NCBI GenBank assembly: GCA_035235625.1 | Contig: CP141142.1 | Span: 15,034,995-15,098,994 of the forward strand | Reading direction: 5' to 3' | Length of the DNA: 64,000 bases | DNA from: Saururus chinensis | Lineage: Eukaryota > Streptophyta > Magnoliopsida > Piperales > Saururaceae | Shown: one piece after another, positions 1 through 12,120 of the stretch | How positions within the stretch are numbered: the stretch's first letter is position 1 | How the letters are laid out: every line of letters begins with the position of its first letter | Program-made: the position numbers and the translations under genes | Notes under the pieces: model-generated | The model's database searches: none | Seen by the model: the letters and a program-made list of their open reading frames with translations, nothing else | What the model was told of the DNA's origin: nothing

Positions 1-1174
1 CTCCTCCTCCCCTATTTAAACCCATTCCGGCCATTATTTTCTGCAGATTTCCCCTCTCACTGTTTTCTTCATTTCTAACCCATTTTAAGTCCGATTTTCA
101 CGTTCCAAGACCCGTTTCCTACTAATTCAAGGGTGCTCTACGCACCGGAAGTGTTATTTTCTCAAGGCGACGCCTCTAAGACCTCGAAAAACGTGCCTCT
201 TCCTTAATCTTCCCCTTTTCTTCTTTTTCTTTGTTTCTTAGTCATTTCAAGCCCTATTCTACCCGTTCAAAAGGCATTCTCTGCTAAAGCGAACGTGCTG
301 AACACTGTGGTGGGGTTATTTTCACCTTCTGGAGTCTTTATATTGACGAATTTTATATTCAAGGCTAAGGTAGGGTGTTTTAAACTCTAAATAACTGCTT
401 TGCTGATTTGAGTCCATCTTTCTTGAAGTATTTGATTTAAGTATAAGTATGATACTTGTTTTAACCGATGAATGGATTTTCTCTTGAATTATGTGACAAT
501 TTTGCTACGTATATTGATTGATTTTGTACGTACTACATAGTGTTGTGGTTTCGTACACTGTTTTGATGCCCGCCGAGAAAAATGATCGGCTAGTGGCGCG
601 CACAGGGTGGAGCATCATGGGAAAACTCCTTCCCTTAGTGGCCTCCGTTGTCCCATGAGCGCGGAGGTAGGCCGTTGGGTATCGCGGCTTGTGGATTTGA
701 TTGATTTTGTGAATTTGTTTGATTTGATTTTAAAAGATGTTTTTGCTTAGCATTTCTTTTAGATTTTTAAACAAACCTACCGAGTATAAATATACTCATG
801 CACCCCAGCCCTTGCAGATGTTGCGACGTTGGAGGAAGGGAAAGAAGAAAAGTTTTTCAAGTAGTTGTGTGTTTTCTTCATAATGTAATTATATATGTGA
901 CCAACGTGTAAAGACATGATGTGTCAGGATAATCATGTTTTTATAACTACTGGCTCCATGTACAGTAAATTTTGATATGTATATTAAACTTATGTTATAA
1001 ACTTTTTGTCAATATGATTTTATTTTCTTGGCTGTGCAATTACTCCGACGTATTCTACATTGAGCATACGATCGTTTCACGATTAACGCCCGTCAGTCCG
1101 GTTCGTGTGTACTAATTTCGCACGTCGGACAGGATCATTAATATTCTATTATCCTAAAATGGGCGGGCGTTACA
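1..1174 (+). repeat. 5' LTR, truncated by the window edge
   Basis: This is the downstream part of an LTR whose full copy is 6056-7866. It starts just before the TATA-like box and runs to the terminal GCGTTACA. Primer-binding sequence follows after two bases. It carries the conserved palindrome at 782-797 and TTGCAG at 812-817. Confidence 0.95.
13..20 (+). promoter_or_regulatory. TATA-like box of the 5' LTR
   Basis: TATTTAAA, repeated at 6705-6712 in the 3' LTR. It lies immediately downstream of the CG-rich block and upstream of a pyrimidine-rich leader, as expected for a U3/R promoter. The old minus-strand relative has TATATAAA at nearly the same offset (about 640 versus 649 bp from the LTR start). 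Role is inferred. Confidence 0.6.
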
Positions 1175-1176
1175 TT

Positions 1177-1188
1177 TGGTATCGGAGC
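1177..1188 (+). other. Primer-binding site (initiator Met tRNA type)
   Basis: TGGTATCGGAGC, two bases after the LTR end, matches the usual plant site TGGTATCAGAGC at 11 of 12 positions. It would prime minus-strand DNA synthesis. Confidence 0.9.
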
Positions 1189-1479
1189 TCAAAGTTTTAC
1201 TGTCTAGGAGCAGTAGCTTTAAATCGGTCACATAAATAATTAATATTTTAATGCTATATTTAGTCAAAAATATGTGTTTTTGTATTCAAAAGGTCGTTTT
1301 AAGTTGGTTTTGTTCTTACTTTAAATTATGATTATGAAGTTAGGTGTTTTTATTATTTATTTATTATTATATATGTATACACATGTTAATACGTATATAG
1401 GCTTTAAAATGATGATCTTCGTTTGTTTAAACCAATTTCTTATGGAACCAAGGTTATTATAGTCTACTAGCAATCGGAA

Positions 1480-4400
1480 ATGACTTCCGAGGTCCATTTA
1501 TCTGATGATTCCCCCCAAGCTGAAACAGCGACTCATGTTGCAGCAACATCAGATAATCATATGGAAAATTTCTTCGATGTATTGATACAAAGGATGACCC
1601 AGCATATGCAAACTCAAGGAGTTCAGTCCAGTCCTAACCATGGGAGAAACACTATGGAATCAGTTGAAAATGGTCGGAATGAGAAGGATAATTTACTAGA
1701 ACGGTTCAAGAAAATTGCTCCAACTCTCACTGGAGAGGATGGTCCGGAGGCAGCCGAAAAATGGATATTTGAGGTCGAAAGAATATTTAAGGCTATGAAA
1801 GTTCCAGAGGATAGAAAAGTGGATGTGGCCACTTTCTCTTTATCGGGTGAAGCAGCTTTCTGGTGGCCTACGGCAGAAAGGAACTTCTTTCCTGACAAAG
1901 AAAATATTAGGTGGGAAGAGTTTAAAGGAATACTATATGATAAGTATTTCCCCCCTCATATTCAGGATAAGAAAGAAAAAGAATTCTTGGACCTTCAGCA
2001 AGGGAATATGACAGTCACTCAGTATGAGAATAAGTTTGTACAGTTAGAGCGTTTTGCCCCTGACTTCTGTCTTACGGAGTTAAAGAAAGCTCGAAAGTTT
2101 GTTAGGGGATTAAATAGCGGTCTCCGTGGCAGAATAGTAGGTTTTCAACCTACTACGTTTGCAAAGGCAGTAGAATTGGCTTCCTTACTGGAACAAGAGT
2201 ATCAAGAGTTTCTGGTAGAACGTAAAGATCGTGGGCAAAATAGCAACTTCAAGACTGATGAAAGAAAAAGGAAATTCATGTCTCCTACTCAGAATAGTAA
2301 TGCTAAATTTCAAAAACCCTTTGGAACTCAAACTCAATTTCAGAAGGAGAAGAAATTGGAAAAGTGTTCTAAATGCTACCGGATCCACCCACCTGGAGTT
2401 TGCTTCTATAATGAGGGACGTTGCTTTGCTTGTGGCGAACTGGGGCATCGGATAAATAGTTGCCCAAAAATGAAGAGTCATGAAGCTGAAGGACGATGCT
2501 TCTCTTGTGGCGAATTGGGACATAAGATTAAAGACTGCCCGAAGAAGAAGAGCCAAGAAGAGATCAAGACAGAGCAGAAGCCTAAGGCTCAAGGGCGAGT
2601 TTATGCCATCACAACAGAAGAAGCCCAGACATCAAATGGAGTTATACAAGGTACACTTTTGATCTTGGACAAGATTGCTAAAGTTTTGATAGATCCAGGA
2701 TCAACGCATTCTTTTATATCCTATGATTTTGCTTTAAGTACTAGTTGTCAAATTATGGAACTAGGATATACATTAGAAGTATCAACTCCTATGGGAAAAA
2801 CTCTTCTAGCACAAGAGTTTTTGCAGAATGTGTCTGTGTCCTTGGAAAACAAAAAATGGGGAGTCAATCTTATACTTTTAAGTATGACAGATTTTGATGT
2901 CATATTGGGAATGGATTGGCTAGCTGAAAATGAGGCCTTAGTAGACTGTAAGAGAAAAAGAGTTTTGTTTCATAAGCAAGGAGAGAGAAGCATTACCTTC
3001 TATGGAAAGCAAGAACATATTGGGGTATCTGTTATCTCTGCTATTAAGGCTCAACGATTATTATATAAGGGATGTCAGGTGTATCTGGCCACTGTGATAT
3101 CTGAAGAGCCCTTAGTCTCTAAGTTGGAAGATATTGATGTGATAAGAGATTTTCCTGACGTATTCCCTGATGATCTCCCTGGGGTACCACCAAAAAGAGA
3201 GATAGACTTTGGCATCGACTTATTACCTGGCGCTGGCCCTATCTCTAAGGCACCTTATCGTATGGCCCCTGCGGAATTAAGGGAATTAAAAAGTCAACTA
3301 CAGGAGTTACTAAATAAGGGATTTATTCGACCTAGTGTTTCACCTTGGGGAGCTCCAGTTCTGTTTGTGCGAAAGAAGGATGGATCTTTGAGATTATGTA
3401 TAGACTACAGGATGCTTAACGCTGTAACCATAAAGAATAAATATCCGTTACCCAGGATTGATGATCTTTTTGATCAGCTTCAAGAAGCTAAAGTATTCTC
3501 AAAGATAGATTTGAGATCGGGGTATCATCAGTTGAGAATTCGGGTTGAGGATATTTCAAAAACAGCTTTCCGTACTCGTTATGGCCACTATGAATTCCTA
3601 GTAATGCCATTTGGATTAACGAATGCTCCTGCAGCTTTCATGGACCTGATGAATCGAGTTTTTCGAACATTTTTGGATAAATTTGTAATAGTCTTTGTTG
3701 ATGACATTTTAGTCTATTCTACTAGTCCAGAAGAGCACCGAGAGCACTTACGGATCGTTCTACAAACATTAAGAGATCATCAACTTTATGCTAAGTTAAG
3801 TAAGTGCGGATTCTGGCTAGAACAAATTGCTTTTCTGGGTCACATTATTTCAAGGGATGGAGTGTCAGTAGACCCAACCAAGATTGAAGCAATAATGAAG
3901 TGGGAAAGACCTAAGACAGTCACAGAAATTAGAAGTTTTTTAGGTCTTGCTGGCTACTACCGAAGGTTTATCGAAGGATTTTCAAGTATAGCTTTGCCCT
4001 TAACAAAGTTAACCAGAAAAGGGGTAAAGTTTATATGGAATGAAGAATGTGAGATTGGATTTGAAGAATTAAAAAGAAAACTCACTACTGCTCCAGTTTT
4101 AGCTTTACCGTCTGGTAACGGAGGACTTGTCATTTATAGCGATGCTTCTAGAATTGGTCTTGGATGTGTGCTAATGCAAAATGGAAGGGTAATAGCGTAC
4201 GCTTCAAGACAACTAAAGAAGCACGAAGAGAATTACCCCACTCATGATTTGGAAATGGCAGCAGTAGTGTTTGCACTAAAAATCTGGAGACACTATTTGT
4301 ATGGAGAAAAGTTCGAAGTTTTTACAGACCATCAAAGCCTAAAGTACATATTCTCTCAAAGCGAGCTTAACATGAGACAAAGACGATGGATTGAATATAT

Positions 4401-5454
4401 AAAGGACTATGATTTTTCTATTCAGTACCACCCGGGAAAAGCAAATGTGGTGGCTGATGCTCTAAGTCGCAAGGCCGAAGGAAAAATCGCTCAAATAATA
4501 GCACGAAAATGGAAGTTGTTGGAAGAGGTGATAGAATGTCAACCTAGGTTGCGACCGGGAAACAAGAGTTCTTTTATGGCCAACCTAGAGGTAAAATCAA
4601 ATTTAGTTGAACGTATTTTGGAAGCTCAAAAAGAGGATGAAGAAGTACAAGCTTCACTGGGACGGCCTGACTTCAATCAAGGTTCTGATGGAGGAATAAG
4701 ATTTCGAGAAAGGTTAGTGGTCCCAGCGGTGTTGGAATTGAGAAAAGATCTATTAAATGGAGCACATAGATCTCAGTACACCATTCACCCAGGAGGAACA
4801 AAAATGTATCAAGATCTAAAAAAGAACTTTTGGTGGAATGGGATGAAAAAAGACATAGGAGAATATGTCTCCAAGTGTTTAACGTGTCAGCAAATCAAAG
4901 CTGAACATCAAAAGCCCTCAGGTACATTACAGCCAATTGAAATTCCTGAGTGGAAATGGGAGCACATTTCGATGGACTTTGTTTCAGGCTTGCCCAGAAC
5001 ATCGCAAGGTCATGAAACCATATGGGTTGTAGTAGATCGACTCACTAAAAGTGCACATTTCCTACCTATAAAGAAGACCCAAACCTTAAATGCTTTGGCA
5101 AGGATGTATGTAAAGGAAATCGTAAGCCGACATGGAGTGCCGTTGTCAATAATCTCCGATCGGGATAGTCGATTTACTTCTCGATTTTGGAAAGGACTTC
5201 AGGAAGAGTTAGGTACTAATCTAAGATTTAGTACAGCCTTCCACCCACAAACAGATGGTCAGTCTGAAAGGACCATTCAAACTCTGGAAGATATGTTACG
5301 AGCTTGTGCTTTGGATTGGAAGGGTAACTGGGATGAATATCTGCCACTGATTGAGTTCGCATATAATAATAGTTATCATTCCAGCATAGGTATGGCACCC
5401 TATGAAGCTCTCTATGGCCGATTTGTAGATCTCCTACTAACTGGAGTGAAGTAG
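1480..5454 (+). CDS. Gag-Pol polyprotein of chromovirus (open for 1324 codons)
   Basis: Single open frame. A Gag capsid-like region spans about residues 70-220. Two zinc knuckles lie near 314 and 340 (CFACGELGH and CFSCGELGH). The aspartic protease motif [11 protein letters not shown] is near 405, with DPG instead of the usual DSG/DTG. Reverse transcriptase covers about 588-800, with FVDD near 740. RNase H starts near 886 (YSDAS). The integrase H2C2 zinc finger is near 1100-1130; its catalytic residues are the D in MDF near 1165, the D in ISDRD near 1227 and the E in GQSERT near 1264. The ATG follows a 305-bp leader after the LTR. The frame ends at a TAG only because of a 1-bp deletion near 5422-5424; the family continues into the next entry. 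It makes the particle and copies and inserts the element. Confidence 0.95.
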   Translation: MTSEVHLSDDSPQAETATHVAATSDNHMENFFDVLIQRMTQHMQTQGVQSSPNHGRNTMESVENGRNEKDNLLERFKKIAPTLTGEDGPEAAEKWIFEVERIFKAMKVPEDRKVDVATFSLSGEAAFWWPTAERNFFPDKENIRWEEFKGILYDKYFPPHIQDKKEKEFLDLQQGNMTVTQYENKFVQLERFAPDFCLTELKKARKFVRGLNSGLRGRIVGFQPTTFAKAVELASLLEQEYQEFLVERKDRGQNSNFKTDERKRKFMSPTQNSNAKFQKPFGTQTQFQKEKKLEKCSKCYRIHPPGVCFYNEGRCFACGELGHRINSCPKMKSHEAEGRCFSCGELGHKIKDCPKKKSQEEIKTEQKPKAQGRVYAITTEEAQTSNGVIQGTLLILDKIAKVLIDPGSTHSFISYDFALSTSCQIMELGYTLEVSTPMGKTLLAQEFLQNVSVSLENKKWGVNLILLSMTDFDVILGMDWLAENEALVDCKRKRVLFHKQGERSITFYGKQEHIGVSVISAIKAQRLLYKGCQVYLATVISEEPLVSKLEDIDVIRDFPDVFPDDLPGVPPKREIDFGIDLLPGAGPISKAPYRMAPAELRELKSQLQELLNKGFIRPSVSPWGAPVLFVRKKDGSLRLCIDYRMLNAVTIKNKYPLPRIDDLFDQLQEAKVFSKIDLRSGYHQLRIRVEDISKTAFRTRYGHYEFLVMPFGLTNAPAAFMDLMNRVFRTFLDKFVIVFVDDILVYSTSPEEHREHLRIVLQTLRDHQLYAKLSKCGFWLEQIAFLGHIISRDGVSVDPTKIEAIMKWERPKTVTEIRSFLGLAGYYRRFIEGFSSIALPLTKLTRKGVKFIWNEECEIGFEELKRKLTTAPVLALPSGNGGLVIYSDASRIGLGCVLMQNGRVIAYASRQLKKHEENYPTHDLEMAAVVFALKIWRHYLYGEKFEVFTDHQSLKYIFSQSELNMRQRRWIEYIKDYDFSIQYHPGKANVVADALSRKAEGKIAQIIARKWKLLEEVIECQPRLRPGNKSSFMANLEVKSNLVERILEAQKEDEEVQASLGRPDFNQGSDGGIRFRERLVVPAVLELRKDLLNGAHRSQYTIHPGGTKMYQDLKKNFWWNGMKKDIGEYVSKCLTCQQIKAEHQKPSGTLQPIEIPEWKWEHISMDFVSGLPRTSQGHETIWVVVDRLTKSAHFLPIKKTQTLNALARMYVKEIVSRHGVPLSIISDRDSRFTSRFWKGLQEELGTNLRFSTAFHPQTDGQSERTIQTLEDMLRACALDWKGNWDEYLPLIEFAYNNSYHSSIGMAPYEALYGRFVDLLLTGVK

Positions 5455-6012
5455 GAGAAAGAAAGTTGGTGAAGTCAGAATTGCACAACAATGTGCCGAT
5501 AAAGTAAAACTCATCAGAAATCGGTTATTGACAGCCCAAAGTCGTCAGAAGAACTATTCCGATCAAAGAAGGAAGGATCTTGACTTTTGTGTGGGCGATC
5601 AAGTACTTTTAAAAGTATCACCAACTCGAGGAGTGATGAGGTTTGGAGTCAAAGGCAAATTAAGTCCTCGCTTCATAGGACCATTTGAGATCTTGGACAA
5701 AGTAGGGCCGGTGGCTTATAGACTGGCCTTACCCCTCACCTTGACAACGTTCATAATGTATTTCATATATCCATGCTCCGGAAATATGTTCAAGACCCTT
5801 CTCATATCCTCGACCAATCAGTTGTCACCTTGGAACCCGATCTATCTTTTGAAGAGAAGCCAATCAAAATTTTGGATCGTAAGGAACAAATTCTTCGAAC
5901 AAAAAGGATTCCATTGGTTAAGGTATTGTGGCAACATCACTCATCTGAAGAAGCGACCTGGGAGCTAGAAAGTGAAATTCTGAATAACTACCCAGAACTT
6001 TTCAAGGATTAA
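5424..6012 (+). pseudogene. Frameshifted integrase C-terminus and chromodomain
   Basis: Homology to the chromovirus integrase tail continues after 5424 but changes frame three times: near 5422-5424, near 5481 and near 5740, each best explained by one missing base in a short A or T run. The pieces cover the GPF/Y-like region (PRFIGPFEIL, about 5670-5700) and a chromodomain-like tail (IPLVKVLWQH to ATWELESEI, about 5905-5980), ending at TAA 6010-6012. The minus-strand copy at 15946-16275 encodes the same stretch without these shifts, which supports the reading. With such young LTRs this could be real decay or assembly error. In intact relatives the tail helps direct integration to marked chromatin. 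Confidence 0.88.
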
Positions 6013-6042
6013 AAGGTTCAATTTCGAGGACGAAATTTTCCT

Positions 6043-6055
6043 AAGGGGGGTAGAT
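6043..6055 (+). other. Polypurine tract
   Basis: AAGGGGGG plus TAGAT lies directly before the TG of the 3' LTR, where plus-strand DNA synthesis starts in Ty3/gypsy elements. The old relative has the matching C-rich tract at 15829-15836. Confidence 0.85.
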
Positions 6056-7866
6056 TGTAACGACTCTAAATTCTCGGTAAAATTTTATGTCTTCAGTAAA
6101 AATGATTTTTGGAGTTTTTAATATTTTAGAGATTTTTACGAGTTAATATTTTAGAAGAGTATGGTAGAGCTTGTGGAGACGAGCGTAACGAGTCGTAAAA
6201 TGCGTAAATCGGAGGTCGGGAACAAAAGTTATGACCTCGGGAAACGTGTTCAACCGGCAGGACCCACTTTTGAAATTTAGGTAAAATGGTTCTTTAGTGG
6301 TCTTGAATCGTAGGGCTCGTGAATACGAACTCAACAGTACCAAGAACGCGCAAATCGGAGTTCGGGATAGGAAGTTACGATTTTTGGAATTTTTAGAAAT
6401 TAAAATAAATAATAAAATATATATATATATATATATATTTTCGGTGGCGCGGCGCGGCGCAGCGCAGCGCGCGGCGTATGCCGCGCGGCGCGCGCCGAAC
6501 GCGCGCGGCGCGCGCGACGAACGCGCGACGGGCGCGCGTTCGCGGTGAGGAACGCGCGTTCGTCACCGCGCGCGTGGCGGACGCGCGTTCGTCACGCGCG
6601 CCCACAACGCGCGGCGGCGCCCGGGCGCCGCCCGTTTGTGGCGGCGCCGGCGGGCGCCACCGGTTCCGGCGGCGGCGCCCGCCGGAAAACTCCTCCTCCT
6701 CCCCTATTTAAACCCATTCCGGCCATTATTTTCTCGCATTTCCCCTCTCACTGTTTTCTTCATTTCTAACCCATTTTAAGTCCGATTTTCACGTTCCAAG
6801 ACCCGTTTCCTACTAATTCAAGGGTGCTCTACGCACCGGAAGTGTTATTTTCTCAAGGCGACGCCTCTAAGACCTCGAAAAACGTGCCTCTTCCTTAATC
6901 TTCCCCTTTTCTTCTTTTTCTTTGTTTCTTAGTCATTTCAAGCCCTATTCTACCCGTTCAAAAGGCATTCTCTGCTAAAGCGAACGTGCTGAACACTGTG
7001 GTGGGGTTATTTTCACCTTCTGGAGTCTTTATATTGACGAATTTTATATTCAAGGCTAAGGTAGGGTGTTTTAAACTCTAAATAACTGCTTTGCTGATTT
7101 GAGTCCATCTTTCTTGAAGTATTTGATTTAAGTATAAGTATGATACTTGTTTTAACCGATGAATGGATTTTCTCTTGAATTATGTGACAATTTTGCTACG
7201 TATATTGATTGATTTTGTACGTACTACATAGTGTTGTGGTTTCGTACACTGTTTTGATGCCCGCCGAGAAAAATGATCGGCTAGTGGCGCGCACGGGGTG
7301 GAGCATCATGGGAAAACTCCTTCCCTTAGTGGCCTCCGTTGTCCCATGAGCGCGGAGGTAGGCCGTTGGGTATCGCGGCTTGTGGATTTGATTGATTTTG
7401 TGAATTTGTTTGATTTGATTTTAAAAGATGTTTTTGCTTAGCATTTCTTTTAGATTTTTAAACAAACCTACTGAGTATAAATATACTCATGCACCCCCAG
7501 CCCTTGCAGATGTTGCGACGTTGGAGGAAGGGAAAGAAGAAAAGTTTTTCAAGTAGTTGTGTGTTTTCTTCATAATGTAATTATATATGTGACCAACGTG
7601 TAAAGACATGATGTGTCAGGATAATCATGTTTTTATAACTACTGGCTCCATGTACAGTAAATTTTGATATGTATATTAAACTTATGTTATAAACTTTTTG
7701 TCAATATGATTTTATTTTCTTGGCTGTGCAATTACTCCGATGTATTCTACATTGAGCATACGATCGTTTCACGATTAACGCCCGTCAGTCCGGTTCGTGT
7801 GTACTAATTTTGCACGTCGGACAGGATCATTAATATTCTATTATCCTAAAATGGGCGGGCGTTACA
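6056..7866 (+). repeat. 3' LTR (1811 bp)
   Basis: It begins TGTAACGACTC and ends GGGCGTTACA, giving a TGTAACG terminal inverted repeat. It holds an (AT)n run at 6418-6437, a CG-rich block to about 6690, TATTTAAA at 6705-6712, the palindrome GAGTATAAATATACTC at 7473-7488 and TTGCAG shortly after. The last 1174 bp nearly match 1-1174. Confidence 0.95.
6438..6690 (+). repeat. CG-rich low-complexity block in LTR U3
   Basis: About 250 bp made almost only of G and C, dense in CGCG and GGCGCC steps, in an otherwise AT-rich element. Short ORFs through it are Arg/Ala-rich low complexity and not genes. It lies just upstream of the TATA-like box. Confidence 0.9.
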
Positions 7867-8466
7867 GATTTGTACACAAAAAACATTTGGTAAGGTGTTT
7901 ATTAAAGATTGCTACTAAGAAGATGAAGTATAAGGAGATTTATGCCAAGGAGAGAAGACATTAAAATTTTGATCATTCCAAAGCACATGGTTGCTTGAAG
8001 ACCAATTAGATGTCGGTAAACAACTAAGGAGTAGTTGATTTAGAGTTAGAGTGGTGTCAAGAACCAACCGATTAAAGAAAAAAGAGTCTTTTGTTAAGTA
8101 AATGGTAACTCTTAGATCTCAAGTTTAAAGAGTGCATAGTTGGCCTGGACATAGTCTTATGGTTTTTTTCATTGAGGGTTTCCACGTAAAAAAATCCAGT
8201 GTGTTTGCTTTGTAATTTTTTGGTCTATTTTTCATTAAACACATTGGAATATTGCGTGTTAGCTTAAGCAAAATCAAAGTTTGAATTTTGTTTTAGAAGA
8301 TGAGGAAATACCTTGAATATGGATTAGGGGCACTTTACCCTTCTCGGCTTGTTTGTCATGCTTCTTAATCACAAACTAATATACATAACATCATAACTCA
8401 TGCTTAAAATATTCAACATCGACTCATTATTGACAACCTCAGTGAACATCTGACCTCATCAACAAC
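7867..8466. other. Old intergenic remnant, possibly a Copia-type LTR end
   Basis: No ORF of note. The stretch around 8160-8210 (GAGGGTTTCCACGTAAAAAA and the T-rich sequence after it) resembles the R/U5 region of several plant Copia LTRs; this is from general familiarity and is weak. Solo LTR A inserted at its right edge. Confidence 0.3.
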
Positions 8467-10339
8467 TATAAGGTCCCTAATTTTTTTATTATTTCTCTGG
8501 GATTTTTCTACTATTTTTTTGGTCATTTTCGGCGGAAAAATGTGACGCTTTAGCATATTCATATTTATATATTTTACCCCGTATTTATACCCGAAGAGTT
8601 GGGTGTGGGGCTTAGTCGTGAGCCGGGGGCCTCACTGGCACTTACGACACGAATTTCGGAGGTACAACGTGTAACCGGAAGGTCAACGCGCATTAGGGAC
8701 ATGGATATAAAAATTAAAAAGAAGTTATATAAATATTTAATCAGATTCCATGAGCTTCCAATAATTTTTTTTACATCTAGTGGTTTTTGGAGAAACCCAA
8801 GCTCGATTCTGGTGGCTCCATTCTCCCTCCTCTGTTGTCGGAAACCGTCGATTCTCGTTAGGATCCTCTTTGCCTCACCACCACAAGTCCGTAGGTACCG
8901 GCTATGACCACCGCCATAGCCTCTTCGCTCCTCTACAAGGTACTGAACTTTTCTTCGGTTTTTCTCTCCTTGAAATCCCGTTTTTCAGCCATGGGGTTGC
9001 GATTTTGATGTCGTTTGTGGCCACCCTCAACTAGACTTATGTTTGGTTGGCCATAGGAACTGATAGGCGCTGGATAGAGCCACCGCCATGCTTTCTTAGC
9101 TCCGCTATGAGCTACCGGTACTTTGGTCGAGTTTTAGTTACATATTTCATCTCACTGTCTGTGGCATTTTTTCGACGCTGGTGTGTTTCCGGTCATCATC
9201 CAGCCACTGGACAGACTCCGTCCAACCTACCTCGACCTAGTGTTGGTAGGGGGTTGCCGTTTCCGACCCCGCTCCGCCCTATTGTCTTGCTCCGCTCGTT
9301 TAGACGCTTTGGGTGCATTTCAGGTTGTTGCCATCGGTGAGCTATGGGCCATTTGGTCATCGTGGGCTCTGCCCCGGCTCGGTGACAGTGAGGGTCAGCC
9401 CCACTTAGCCCGATTTTATCTCCGCTTGGAATAGGTCGCTTGCCCTTGCCCTTGCCCTATACCATGCAAGATGCATAGCCACCCACACCACGTGTATTGG
9501 TTGTGGGTGGCGATCGGCGATGTCGCCGCTTCAATCGGCCACCACCTCTTGGCCATAGCTCAGTTGCCCTTTGTGGACCTTGGGCCACCACTGTCCAACC
9601 CATCTTCCCCTAGAGTGGTCCTTTTTGGCTGCATATGTATGTGGCCATGCGTGTGCTTTTGAGTTTAGGCGCCGCATTCGCGCCGCCTGACCATCGGTTG
9701 GCTTTGCCACCGAGTGGAGTTGACATTGGAGTCCTCCAACACCTCTCCTTTGTCTTTGAGCATTGCCCCGCGCTCTTCGCCCTTATGTGGGCCCTTGTTG
9801 ATGCAAAATCGTCACCGTTGGGTGTTGTCCATGACCAATTTCGACGTCTTGCGGCCGGCCGAGTATGTCTTAGCCACCGGCCAATCTTCAGTGAGTACAC
9901 CATCGACTTCTGGTCGCACCGCCACTTATGTTGGCACAACATTTCTCCCGGCTGCCCTAGTGTGCTGCCGTGGATCGCGAATTTTGCCGCATTGATTTCT
10001 GACACCCCGTTTGGCCGTGAGTAGTTTCGGCGATTCCTAAAATCCTTGGGACAACAGCTCTCTTAGCCAGGCAACAGTTTTAGCCACCAACTCCGCCGCC
10101 GACATCGCCACTGTCGTGTGCTTGCCATCAAACGTCATGATTACAAGGTAAGGGAGCTTTGAACTCATAATTTCATGATAGCATGCTTTGAATGAGTAGC
10201 AGCATGTTAGGACTATATGATTGAATGTTATGGATGTTAGCTTATGGTCCGTTTGCATGATGTAAGAGGATGAACTATGCCATGTTGAAATGCATATGAC
10301 ATGCATGTTGGATGTAAGTATGTTGGATGTATGTATGTG

Positions 10340-10550
10340 GTAGTGATGGCTAGCGTGCTTGTTGGTAACCTTCGTATGTGTATGCATGTGCTAGTGATGG
10401 CTAGCATGCATGTTTGAAGTATGTATAAATGTGTACGTATGTACTAGTAATGACTAGCATGTATGTTTGAAGTATGTATAAATGTGTATGTATATGCTAG
10501 TGATGGCTAGGGAGCATATTTGTAAGCTACGTATGTATGACTGTATGTGT
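10340..10550 (+). repeat. 53-bp tandem repeat in LTR A
   Basis: Units start near 10340, 10391, 10444 and 10497. Each contains CTAGTGATGGCTAG or a close variant, a short CTAG...CTAG inverted repeat. Copies B (about 20510-20680) and C (about 33140-33440) have more divergent or more numerous units. Confidence 0.85.
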
Positions 10551-11284
10551 ACATTATATGTATGTGTGATAGACATACGTATGTATGATGGCTATTTGCC
10601 TATGCTATGGATATGCGTATATGTATGTGGGCAGAGTATGAGCTATGGATAATAAGAAGTGTCAGTGTTTGGTATGGATTTGGATATGGATGTGTAAGCT
10701 TATGACGGATGTCAGAGGATATAGGTATGACGGGCGAAGATTGGAGTGAATTGTTTTGGATCAGAGCGTTTGTTGGGGGTTTGTGAGACAGTAAGAGTGT
10801 GCATAATTATACAAGCATAACATACAGATTATGAAGTGAAAATTAAGCATAATAAGTGAGATTTAAATAAAAGCATGATAACTAGGTTTGATTCTGAGGA
10901 GCTCAGTTTAAGGACTTCCGAGTAAGATGTTTTGGCCATAAGGTAGATGGCGGAGATTGTAAGACCATAAGGATTTTGGTGTACGATGAGTTATGTTGTA
11001 AGATGGATGGGTTAAGTGAAGTCTGCTTCCTTGACGAACTTGGGTTTAGGATCGGGCTCAGCTTTGGTTTGATCAGTGGAGCACGGTATGCTTGAGTGTT
11101 TGTGTGGCATAATTGTACTGCATAAATTACTTAATTCAAACTTGAATTATAAGCATAGCTAATGATAGCATTGTGAGTTTGAGACCTGAGGGTTCGATGG
11201 ATTAAGTTCCGTGTTTGAGCTAGCCGATAATGAGTCGGCCGAGCATTTCTCATGTCTTGTCATGGTGTTTATCATGCGGGATGT

Positions 11285-11545
11285 TGTATGTGTGCTGTAT
11301 AGGGCACCAGACGTCTGATGCTCTGTTGAGAGTGACATATATTTCCGATTTGGTCTGTGTGCTGTATAAGCCCAGACATTTGATGCTCTATTGAGAGCGA
11401 TGTATGTTTCCAACTTTTGTTTATGTGTTGTATGAAGCCTAGACGTCTGATGCTCTATTGAGAGCAACATATGTTTTCGATTTGGTCTGTGTGTTGAATT
11501 AAGCCCAGATGTTTGATGCTCTGTTTGGAGAGTTGTATGGTTTCT
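11285..11545 (+). repeat. About 66-bp tandem repeat in LTR A
   Basis: Four units share CTGATGCTCT(A/G)TTGAGAG, spaced 64-68 bp (near 11311, 11375, 11443 and 11509). The reverse frame gives a repetitive pseudo-protein that I do not call a gene. Confidence 0.8.
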
Positions 11546-11814
11546 GCCCAAGAGTGACACTGGCACTATAAGACCCATTATGGTGGGCAACTGTATGACC
11601 CCTTATGTGTGGGTGTTTATGTTTGCGCGCTCAGGTAAGTAGTATCATGGATCTACTCTTACCTGCTTGATCCTGTGCCCCATGAGCACTGGTGTGCCTT
11701 AACTTCGGAAAAGTCCATGGCGTCTAGTCACTCCCCGAAGGTTAAGGTGATGCCCCAGTGGCATTCTTTTCCATTCGACGTTATAGTTTATTAGTTATAA
11801 TGAGCTTCAATGGT

Positions 11815-12120
11815 CGATAGTATGAGCACGACTGTAAGTGTATAAATATGTGTATGACTGTAAGAGTATGAGTATGTGTACGACTGTAAGAGTATGAATA
11901 TGAGCACAACTATAAGAATGTGAGTATGAGTACGATTGTGAGAGTATGTTTCTGAGTAAGGTAGTAAGTGTGATTTTGTGTAAGTTGTACGAGTAAGGTC
12001 GTATGAGTATGATTGTATGAGTAAGGTCGTACAAGTATCTGTAAGCTGTATGAGTAAGCATATGATTGTACGAGTAAGGTCGTACAAGTATGCATATGTT
12101 GTATGAGTAAGCGTACGATG
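11815..12120 (+). repeat. GTATGAGCACGACTGTAAGT-type repeats and small hairpins in LTR A
   Basis: Degenerate repeats of about 20-26 bp. Near the end is the perfect hairpin GTACGAGTAAGGTCGTAC (12068-12085) plus mutated copies. The same zone occurs in B (about 21840-22100) and C (about 34750-35010). Confidence 0.75.

Larger units (their letters stand above)
1..7866 (+). mobile_element. Young chromodomain Ty3/gypsy retrotransposon (5' end outside window)
   Basis: Order seen: partial 5' LTR, primer site, gag-pol, polypurine tract, full 3' LTR. Domain order PR-RT-RNaseH-INT, a chromodomain-like tail and an initiator-Met primer site place it among plant chromoviruses, most like the Tekay/Del group (family knowledge). 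The visible 1174 bp of 5' LTR aligns with the last 1174 bp of the 3' LTR (6693-7866) with only about four substitutions, one extra C and one small cluster near 44-48, so insertion is recent. The 5' LTR start, about 637 bp upstream, and the target duplication cannot be seen; the 3' flank begins GATTT. Confidence 0.95.

Noticed and set aside
6393-6769. Arg/Ala-rich ORFs in the CG block
   Set aside because: Low-complexity CG sequence is open in several frames at once; it is LTR U3.
9610-10024. Overlapping ORFs of 129-131 codons in LTR A
   Set aside because: They overlap on opposite strands, are not kept open in LTR B or C, and match no protein. GC-richer LTR sequence explains them.
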